Below the pieces are notes generated by a model. It was not told where the DNA came from, ran no database searches, and was given only the letters and a program-made list of their open reading frames with translations. Positions 11,445 through 20,034 of a stretch of DNA of 64,000 nucleotides are shown here, one piece after another. Made by a program: the position numbers and the translations under genes. Position 1 is the first letter of the stretch; the number at the start of each line of letters is the position of its first letter. The stretch is from Symbiodinium natans (lineage: Eukaryota; Sar; Dinophyceae; Suessiales; Symbiodiniaceae), in the NCBI GenBank assembly GCA_905221605.1, contig CAJNDS010002122.1:16001-80000 (forward strand). Direction: 5' to 3'.

Positions 11445-12355
11445 CTTGGCTAAACCCTAAACCCTAAACCCTAAACCCTAAACCCTAAACCCTAAACCCT
11501 AAACCCTGAACCCTAAACCCTAAACCCTATCTAAAGCCTGAATCTGCACCGTACAAACCCAAAGCCCACTCTGTTTTGTAGGTTGCCCTTATGGCGCAAG
11601 ATCCGAAGGCAAATAGAGCTACACATACACCGCAGCCCCCCTTCCTTTTTTGGTTAACCAGCTTGTCTATTACAGGGTCCTAACCTTAGAACTGGTTATC
11701 AAAAAAACTACAACGGAGACTATGGTTAGGCTTCAGGGTGCAGGGCTTAGGGTTTCATCCTGAGTGCTCAGTGTCCTTGGGCTGAATGGTTTCGCTGCAT
11801 GGTGTATCCCCAATCACAGACAGGGCCTGGGTCCTGTATGCCTAAACCCTAAACCCAAAATCCAAAACCCAAAACCCTAAACCCTAAACCCTAAACCCTA
11901 AACCCTAAACCCCAAACCTCAAGGGACTCAAGCTTGGGCCCCCAAGGATGTGCCCCTAAGAGGGTTCCCTTAACATCCTCCGAGTACGGCCCCTATCTTC
12001 CCTTAGAGTCCCTTGAAAACCCTAGACCCCTAGAGCCACCCTAAAGCCCCAAATTGTTGTAGCTCCGTTTGTTGGGGGACTTCATCTGATCAAACTGCAC
12101 GAGCAACACAAAACTCGTACCAAACAGCATCCAGCAAATGACACGGTAGAGGACACAAAACCTTGAAGTGGGGTTAGCGTTACAGGGTTTGAACTCTGAA
12201 CGCCTGGAAAGCAACTAAGAGCCAAAGCCCGCTAAAAGGCCCCTAGAGAGCGACCACTAAAGCCCTCTAACTAAGGAGTTTAGGGTTTAGGGCTTGTTTC
12301 TACAGCCCCCTAAAGCCCCCTAAGAGCCCCCCTAAAGAGCCCCTACAGCTTTGAA

Positions 12356-12450
12356 CTAGGATGGGCCTTAGAACACTGAAAAATATTCCTGAACATGATC
12401 CTCTTTATCCCAATAAAGAAAATACAAAAATGTCCCCAAGGGCCTGCCCC
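12356..12450 (-). mobile_element. Family P element
   Basis: Plus strand starts CTAGGATGGGCCTTAG, has ATTCCTGAACATGATCCTCT in the core and ends in CCAAGGGCCTGCCC beside a C tract. It matches the introns of the ankyrin gene in order and spacing. Flanking coding sequence was not recognised. Confidence 0.65.
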
Positions 12451-12612
12451 CCCCCCCCCCCCCAACCCCCTAAGAGCCCCCTAGAGCTTTGTAACGGGTT
12501 TCTAAGCCCTAAGCCCTAAGCCCTATAAGCCCTAAGGCCTAAACCCTAAACCCCACACCCTACACCCTAAACCCTAAACCCTAAACCCTAAACCCTAAAC
12601 CCTAAACCCTAC

Positions 12613-12711
12613 CGAAAGCTTTGCACTGTGGCTCGATCACGCCGCGTCGGACCCAGAGCTCCACCTGAGCCCCCGGGAGGATGTCAACACGTCGACTCGC
12701 CAGGTCTCGTC
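12613..12711 (-). CDS. Exon-like coding segment, unknown protein
   Basis: Reads RDLASRRVDILPGAQVELW then VRRGVIEPQCKAF. The acceptor is TTTAG|G, formed by the last telomeric heptamer itself, and the donor is G|GTAGGG at the start of the next array. It is a good example of telomeric repeats touching both ends of an exon. Function unknown. Confidence 0.5.
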
Positions 12712-13079
12712 CTAAACCCTAAACCCTAAACCCTAAACCCTAAACCCTAAACCCTAAACCCTAAACCCTGAGCAATAACAACTTGGGGTTTATGGAGCTT
12801 AGGGATTCGGCTTAAGGGCATTAGATTTGGGGGCTTCTGGGGATTCTGGGGATAAGGGCTTGTAGGGTCTGGGGTTTAGTGCCCATGCTTTTTCAACTCC
12901 CAACGAAAACACACAACTCCTACATTGACCCTAAATCCTCGTTGCTGAGCACCCTGGGAAAAAGGCTAAGCTTTGAATTCTGGTAGGATTCTATATGCCC
13001 AAAAGGCTAAAGGCTACCTACTTAGGTAGGCAGCTACTAAGAATACCGTTCCTGCACCCTGAGAACCATGCCGCCGCGC

Positions 13080-13115
13080 CTGCGCACGCAGCGCGTCGCC
13101 GGTCAGCACAGAGCC
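13080..13115 (-). CDS. Possible 12-codon exon
   Basis: ACAAG|GGC opens GSVLTGDALRAQ and ends CAG|GC, phase 0-0. Short, but its splice signals match the pattern proven in the ankyrin gene. Confidence 0.3.
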
Positions 13116-13496
13116 CTTGTAAGGAACCTGAGTTTAGGGTTTAGGGTTTGGGGTTTAGGGTTTGGGGTTTAGGGTTTAGGGTTTAGGGTTTGGGGGGTTT
13201 GGGGCTTGGGGCTTGGGGTTTGGGGTGTGGGTTTGGGGTCTGCGGTTTAGGGGTTAGGGGGCTTGTTGGGGTTTAGGTTTACAAGTAAGGCTGAGTACCG
13301 TGTTGCAGGTTTAGGTCTGGGGGTGAGGAGCGTCCCGTCCCCTATGTAGAGAGAAAGACCCGATCTTTGTTCTAGGCCTGAAACCCTCCCAAACCCCAAA
13401 CTCTTAACCCAAAATCCTAAACCCCAAGCCCTAAACCCTAAACTTTGAACCTCCAACCGAAACCCCAAACCCTAAACCCTTACACCCCACTTCAAA

Positions 13497-13612
13497 CCCC
13501 AGTAAATCCCTTTCCCCTTTTATACAACGCCCCCGCAATATAAAAACGCTCTCCGGCAAATCCTGCAAAAACCGACCCCGCCTTTTAAACCCTATTCCGA
13601 ATTAGGGGGGTG
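13497..13612. mobile_element. Family M element, opposite orientation
   Basis: The reverse complement reads CCCCCCTAATTCGGAATAGG and GGCGGGGTCGGTTTTTGCAG, collinear with 5624-5740. It accounts for the unique DNA between arrays here. Confidence 0.6.
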
Positions 13613-14571
13613 GGGGATTCAGAGCTCCCAAGGATTTAGGATTTAGGGTTTAGGGTTTAGGGTTTAGGGTTTAGGGTTTAGGGTTTAGGGATGGCTGCAA
13701 AGCTTCGGTCCGAGCCTTGCTGTGCTGCTTGAGTGGAGCTCCCTCTCTACGCTCGCAGGGTTAAGTCATTACTTAAACCTTCCAAAGCCTGAAGCCTACA
13801 CCCTAACCCAAACATGACATTTGGATAAAAACCTCCCCCTAAAAAAAACATTTCGAGTTTCCATTGGGGGGTGGGGGGGCCGTTTTAATTCTAGGGGGAA
13901 AGAGGTTAAACCCCTAAACCCTCAACCCCAAACCCCAAACCCTAAACCCTAAACCCTAAACCCCAAACCCTAGCCCTAAACCCTAGACACCAAACCCTAA
14001 ACCCTAAACCCTAAACCCCAAACCCTAAACCCTAAAACCGGGCCTCCAAAGCACGCGGACCGGGCTTCTTGGAGCCCTGGATCACCTTGGACTCGAAGGC
14101 GGAGTCCTGGGCTTTCAGGGGTTTTAGGGTTTAGGGTTTAGGGTTTCCGGTTTCGGGTTTAGGGTTTCGGGTTTAGGGTTTGGGGTTTTGGGGTTTAGGG
14201 TTTAGGGTTTAGGGGCAGGGTTTCGGGTTTCGGGTTTAGGGCTTCAGGTGTTTAAGGACTTGAAGGGCCTTTGCGGGAGGGAGGAGGAATCCGGGGGCTG
14301 GAGAATTACCGGGCATTGTTCGGTTGTAGGGTTGAGAGGTGGGGTTTAAGATTCTGACTAGGGGGGTCTTCCGTTCTCTTGTTGAGAAGCTAGTGGCATT
14401 CTGGTCCAAGTCTTGCTGTGCCGACCTCTACTCTGGCCAACATAACCCTAAACACTAAACCCTGAACCCTAAACCCTAAACCCTAAACCCTAACTCCCCC
14501 CCCCCCCCAACCAAAAAAAACACAAAAACGTCACAAACATATATATATATATATGATTTATTATACTGAAT

Positions 14572-14645
14572 TTATTTAGCCACGAGAAGTCCAGCAGCTT
14601 GGATACTCGCCATGGCCTCTTTCAGTGGAGAGTTGGAGCCATCTC
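14572..14645 (-). CDS. Possible terminal exon of an unknown gene
   Basis: After CCCAG|GA the frame reads DGSNSPLKEAMASIQAAGLL then VAK and TAA (14574-14572). An upstream exon-like piece at 14783-14744 (ADEWMNVNQDVQ, ending CAG|GT) abuts a family C element. The phases of the two do not join directly, so another exon is needed. Confidence 0.4.
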
Positions 14646-14743
14646 CTGGGAGGGGGCTGTTTAGGGTTTAGGGTTTTTAAGGGGTCTCTCTCTTGCGGCG
14701 GAGAGATCCCCCCCCCCCCCCCCAACCTCCATGATGCCCCCAC

Positions 14744-14783
14744 CTGCACATCCTGATTCACATTCATCCACTCGTCAGCCCAT
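14744..14783 (-). CDS. Exon-like segment next to a family C element
   Basis: Begins right after the element terminus CTACTAAG, reads WADEWMNVNQDVQ and ends CAG|GTGGGG. Probably the same gene as 14645-14572. Confidence 0.35.
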
Positions 14784-14875
14784 CTTAGTAGCCCAGTAGC
14801 CATATTCGAATGAGGGTACCCTTCTTTTGGTCGGTTACTTGAAAAGGGAGCCCAGAACCATAAAAAGGGTAAAGT
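14784..14875. mobile_element. Family C element
   Basis: Starts CTTAGTAGCCCAGTAGCC with the family core GGTTACTTGAAAAGGGAGCC. The right end fades into a G-rich array. On the minus strand its end GGGCTACTAAG abuts a coding-like exon (14783-14744). Confidence 0.65.
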
Positions 14876-16965
14876 AGAGGGCTTAGGGTTTAGGGTTTCG
14901 GGTTTAGGGTAAACCCCGGGGCTACCAAGCCATTATGGCCACCAGGGAGCATCGTTTTGGTTTCAGGGCGTTTCGGGGGGGGCGGGGGTTGGAAACCTTC
15001 AACACTCGAGGCGTTGGGTTTGAGGATCAGTGCTTAAGGTTCAGGGGGCCCAGGCTGGACACAGAGCGCTTTAGGGTTTAGGGTGTAGTATAGGATTTAA
15101 GATTTAGGGTTTAGGATTATTTGGGGTTTAGGGTAGAGCATCTGGCTGAGGCACCCTGTACTTCCCACAACAAGTTGCACGACTCAGCCCTAGACCAGCA
15201 TGGTTTGGGGCGTACGATCAAGGGGCATGCATCGGGGATATGGGCCGGCTAAGCCCTGAACCCTTAGCCCAAACATCGGGATGCACCCTCTCACTTCACC
15301 ATAAGTACCAGTGAGTCCGAACTTCAGCAGAAGTACGGCCACTGCCCGAAGCGACTCTCCAGCTCCTACTTCCTTCCCCCCTTTTACAGTGTAGGGTTCG
15401 GCTTTAGGGTTTAGGGTTCAGGGTTGTAGGGTCCTAGGGTTCTTTATAGAGTTTGAGGGCCCCTTACCTCCCCCCCCCCAAAAAAAAAAACATGCGCGGC
15501 GGACAGGGAGCTGCAGAATTCCATGTGTGAGTGCAAGTAGTCGAGGCCATCTTTGGCAATACCTTGCCACCCCAAACCACCCCAAACCCTAAACCCTAAA
15601 CCCCAAACCCCAAAATCCCAAAAGGCCGAAAACTGCTCCGTGCTTGCGGTGCGATGGGCACCCCACGGGTTGGTTTCGGATTTAACGGGTTGAGGCCTAG
15701 GTTGGGGTCCATAGCCGCCTAAACCCTAAAACCCTAAGCATCAAACCCCGAACCCTGAACCCTAAACCCATTTCCTAAAGTTCAATACATCAAGGAGGGA
15801 CCCTTATAAGGGACCTTAGGGGTACATGCAGGGGCTACTTAGGTATATAGATACTATATGAGGTATATCCCCTGAAGAAACATGGCCAGGAGGTTTTCTA
15901 CTTGATTCTCTGAGGCCAGGAAGGCCCGAACATCCCTCAACCTCAGCCCCCAAAACTCTAAAAACAAACCCTAAACCCTAAACCCTAAACCCTTTCAAAG
16001 CAGAAGCCAGGGGACTCAAAACCTTTCGCCTAAGTAGCCTCTGGACTGGGGCTCATGGGTTCAGGGTTTTCGGTTCACCCCGAACCCTCGGATCCTAAAA
16101 GCCTGTTTTCAAAAGCTCAACCCTAAACCCTAAACCCTAAACCCTCAACCCTGAAACCCTAAACCCCAAACCCTACACAAAAATGTCTCTCCAGGCTGCC
16201 CAAAGCGGCCTCCTCAGAGGTGGCGGCCAGCTGCGTCTGCCGCACTACGTGCTTTACCTGAAGCTGAGGGGTTAGGGTTTAGGGTTTAGGATAGGGTTTA
16301 GGGTTTAGGTTAGGGTTTAGGGTTTGGGTCTAGAACGAAGCTATTTGCGACGTCAACCGTTATCTTTGAACATACGTGGTCATGTGCATGTATGTGGAAT
16401 ATATATATATATATTCATATTCATATACAGATACATGTATATGTATATGTGTATACATATATGTATGTTTATACAAAAATGTATTAGAGGGTTTTTCGTT
16501 GCAGGTGTCCAAAAAGCACAGCCCTACACAACGGCAAAGCGGCAATTTCAACACCAAACCTTGGACTTCAAACCTCTTAGACCGCAAACCAAATTTAGGG
16601 TTTAGGGTGTAGGGTTTAGGGTTTAGCATCCACCCCGCGCCCCACACCCCCCCCCTCGGTCAAGGCAAACGTCCTGAGAGCCCGGCATAGCCAAAACGCC
16701 ACTTCTTCTCCGCCACCACCGCCTTCATATGAAGTAGGGTATGTGTTCCTTGTCTCCCCAAAAGAACAAGCAAGTCTAGGGTTTGGGGATTAGGGTTTGG
16801 TGATCACGATAATAAGAAACCCTAAACCATAAACCCTGAACCCTAAACCTTGAACCCAAATCATTCGTCTGAACTCCTGCATCTAATGTCCAGAGCTTGC
16901 CAAAACCCAGGAGAAACCTGGGAATGTCAAGGGTCTAGGCTTTAAGGTTTAGGGCTATGGTTCAA

Positions 16966-17114
16966 AATGGTACCCTTTTTGTTTAAAGGGGCTTGTAAGG
17001 GAACCTAAACCTAACCCTAAATTCTAAAACCCTAAACCCTAAACCCTAAACCCTAAACCCTAAACCCTAAAAAAAGGGGGAGAAGGAATCAGGGTCCGCT
17101 CTGGGTCCTAGTTG
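16966..17114. mobile_element. Family D element with telomeric insert
   Basis: The core TTTAAAGGGGCTTGTAAGGG is followed by AACCTAAACC, where a CCCTAAA array (about 17026-17068) begins. The D sequence resumes as AAAAAAAGGGGGAGAAGGAA and ends CTCTGGGTCCTAG. The native core AACCTAAACCC is itself telomere-like. Confidence 0.7.
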
Positions 17115-18238
17115 GGTAGGCAAGGGCCTGAGGGTGCTCCGAGATGGCTAGGGTTTAGGATTTTTTATGGTTTAGGGTTTAGGGTTTGGGGTTTAGGGTC
17201 TCGGGTTTGGGGCTTAGGGTGTGGGGTTTAGGGTTTAGGGTTGAGGGTTGCTGTTCCTATGCAAAACACCTTAGAACCATGGCTAAAATCAGGTGCTTAA
17301 TGCTTGTTCTCTAATGAAAGCAAGACCTACGTACGTAATTCCTTTGCGCATCTTTCACGGCTTTATCTGCTTCCTTCATGCGCCTTGTGTGCATGCGCAG
17401 GCTCCGGCGGTGATGTGCTGTTGGTTTGCTTGTGGAGGTACCGTTCACGACACTGAATCCTGCTCAGCGGACAGACAAGACAAGACATTTCAAGTTGCAG
17501 GGGATTGAGGGTTTGTGTAGGCTTTCGGGTTTAAGGGAACTGACTCCCGCTTAAGATGAGCAAACTCCCATATGGGCTGTGGAAGTGCAAGGGGTTGACT
17601 TTGTAGGGCCAAGGCCCCTCACGATCTCCCCCAAAAGCCTGAGTGTTCTGTTGCGCACATTAATATCATGAGTCCTTGCCTAAACCCTAAACCCTAAACC
17701 CTAAACCCTAAACCCTAACCCCTAAAGCAGTTGAAGGATTTCCCTAAATGCCTGACAGCCCCAGATGCCAACCCTGTTTTGGGCGTTGAGGTTCGACTAA
17801 AGCACCTGTTGAAGTGATTCGTGCACCAGTTAGTGACTAAATTACAACAACCCGAAGCCATGAAGAAAGGGTCGCCCCACTGAACGGTAGATTCGCGGGG
17901 AAATTCCTAGAGGCGTGATAGGATGGACACTACGCTACCGCTTCCAAGGCAGACCAAGAAACCAGGTACCGATAAACCCTGAACCCACAATGGCCCAACC
18001 CTTCTAAGCCTTAAACCCTAAACCCTAAACCCTAAACATGTGCCCAGGGAGGCCTCATGCGCTTCCTTGTAGCCCTTCACTGCCGCCGCGAAAGCCCCCT
18101 GGTTCGTTCCTGGCAATCAAACAGGATTCCTACGCACCTTTATGGTTTAGGGCTTTTAGGGTGTTTAGGGTTTAGGGTTTAGGGTTTAGGGTTTAGGAGT
18201 TCTAGGGTTTAGGATTCTAGGACTTTAGGGATTCTAGG

Positions 18239-18339
18239 TTGGGATGTTCCCCCTGTACTTGCAGTCCTTAATTTGCATTATAGTACCCCCTAGTACTATT
18301 CCTATTAAGGACTATGAGTATATTGGGGGAACATCCCAA
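18239..18339. mobile_element. Family A inverted-repeat element
   Basis: TTGGGATGTTCCCCCTG to GGGGGAACATCCCAA, with internal CAGTCCTTAA and TTAAGGACT arms. About 101 bp. Confidence 0.8.
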
Positions 18340-19360
18340 AACATGATCACGACTATTACAACCCTTGCTGAAATTTGATTACTTGAGTAAACCAACCTTA
18401 TTCACACTTTTTTAATGACCTTATTCACACGCTTTTTTCGAAGTAGTATGTGTACAGGGGCGCAAATGCCCAACAGCACATACTGTCGGGTTTCAGTGTC
18501 TAGAGAAAGTGGGGCGCCGACAACAGCAGCAATGGCCTGCAAAGCGGGATCTTGTTTATGCGCAGTGGTCTAGGGTCTTCGGCTTAGGTTTAGGGTTTAG
18601 GGTTTAGGGTTTAGGGTTTAGGGTTTAGGGTTTAGGGTTTAGGGTTTAGGGTTTAGGGTTTAGGGTTTAGGGTTTAGGGTTTAGGGTTTAGGGCAAATAA
18701 GACGGGAAAGTCCGAAAATGGACGAACCTCAAGCCGTGAATGGGCAAATGAGTAGGAACTACCTAAAGGAGAGGTATGTCGGCCATAGCATATACTGAGC
18801 AGTGCACACTGGCACACCCAGCACATGCTTCAGGCTTGTGTGCTCTGTGTTTCCTTAGATTCTCAAGCGTTCACTGAATCACTCCTTTAGTACCTTTGCG
18901 CCCTGCAACTGGGGTCCCAGAAGGTCACACTACTAAAGCTATAAGCGTGTGAATGAAAGGAACAGCGCTTAGAGCTCAGGCTAACCCCTAAACACTCATC
19001 TTGCAACTCCCATCCAGTCCTGTGGTGCTCCGCTTGCCATCTGCGTCCACCTAGAGCTAGGAGAGGCATGGGCTGACCTATGCCTGAAGAGAACGAGCAC
19101 CTAATGCATACTCTAGTTTTCATAATGAGAACCCTAGCCATATTTTAAGGTGCATTCCCGAATTGCAGCGTACTCGGCTGACTGAGACACTTGCTCAGAA
19201 AGTGTCCCTAAACCCTAAACCCTAAACCCTAAACCCTAAACCCTAAACCCTAAACCCTAAACCCTAAACCCTAAACCCTAAACCCTAAGTGCCCTGAGGG
19301 GCTCTAGGAAGTCAGTTGGGTTATGGTTTCTGAGCCGGTGATGGATTCGCACACCGCGAC

Positions 19361-19588
19361 CTTTGGGACGACATGAACCCTAAAGGGTTTATGGTCCGTA
19401 TACCTTGTTAGGGTTTAGGGTTTAGGGTTTAGGGTTTAGGGTTTAGGGTTTAGGGTTTAGGGTTTAGGGTTGAGGGTTCAGGGTTTAGGGTTTGGGGCTT
19501 GGGGTTTTAGAATTTAGGGCTTAGGGCTTAGGGTTTAGGGGAGTATAGGGTGTATGACCCCACTTTTAGGGTTCATTTCGTCCCCAAG
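19361..19588. mobile_element. Family E element with telomeric insert
   Basis: Left end CTTTGGGACGACATGAACCC, right end GGGTTCATTTCGTCCCCAAG. The core GGTCCGTATACCTTG is interrupted by a TTTAGGG array (19409-19545) before the core resumes as AGTATAGGGTGTATGACCCC. Confidence 0.72.
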
Positions 19589-20034
19589 GAAGGGGTCATC
19601 TCACCTGATCTGTTTCGTAAGTGATTCGTTCTCAGATGTAGGGTTTAGGGTTTAGGGTTTAGGGTTTGGGGTTTAGGGTTTAGGGGTTGGGTTCAGCGAG
19701 GAGCCCTAAACCCTAAACCCTAAACTCTAAGCCCTAAATCCTACTTCTGAGGGCGGACAAGAAAGCCAGAGACTACGGTCACCGCTCCTATTTCTGAAAG
19801 CGGCGTGCCACGAACGCAAGTGGCCGCACGTCGATTGCGGCTTCCGCATTTGCAGATAGGACACGAGACTCCGCAGCAATAACTCTACCCCGCAGGCCCC
19901 CCGAGTAAATCGCCTATAATCATCTACCATATACCAGGGTACTAGACTGTACGAAAACCTACTAAAATGCTGTAATATTATACCCGAATATACATACCAT
20001 AAGAAATAGAGCAATGTTCTGCTACAATAGGGTC

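Larger units (their letters stand above)
14880..20030. repeat. Telomeric patchwork without a recognised gene
   Basis: Arrays at, among others, 15583-15620, 15965-15995, 16120-16160, 16270-16326, 17026-17068, 17690-17730, 18168-18205, 18583-18693 (16 TTTAGGG units), 19207-19288, 19408-19470 and 19640-19685. A TA-rich microsatellite lies at 16395-16470. Spacers of 300 bp or more (17250-17660, 17740-18000, 18340-18560, 18694-19200, 19740-20034) have near-normal base composition but no exon I could support. 19740-20034 is the 3' flank of the ankyrin gene. Confidence 0.7.
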
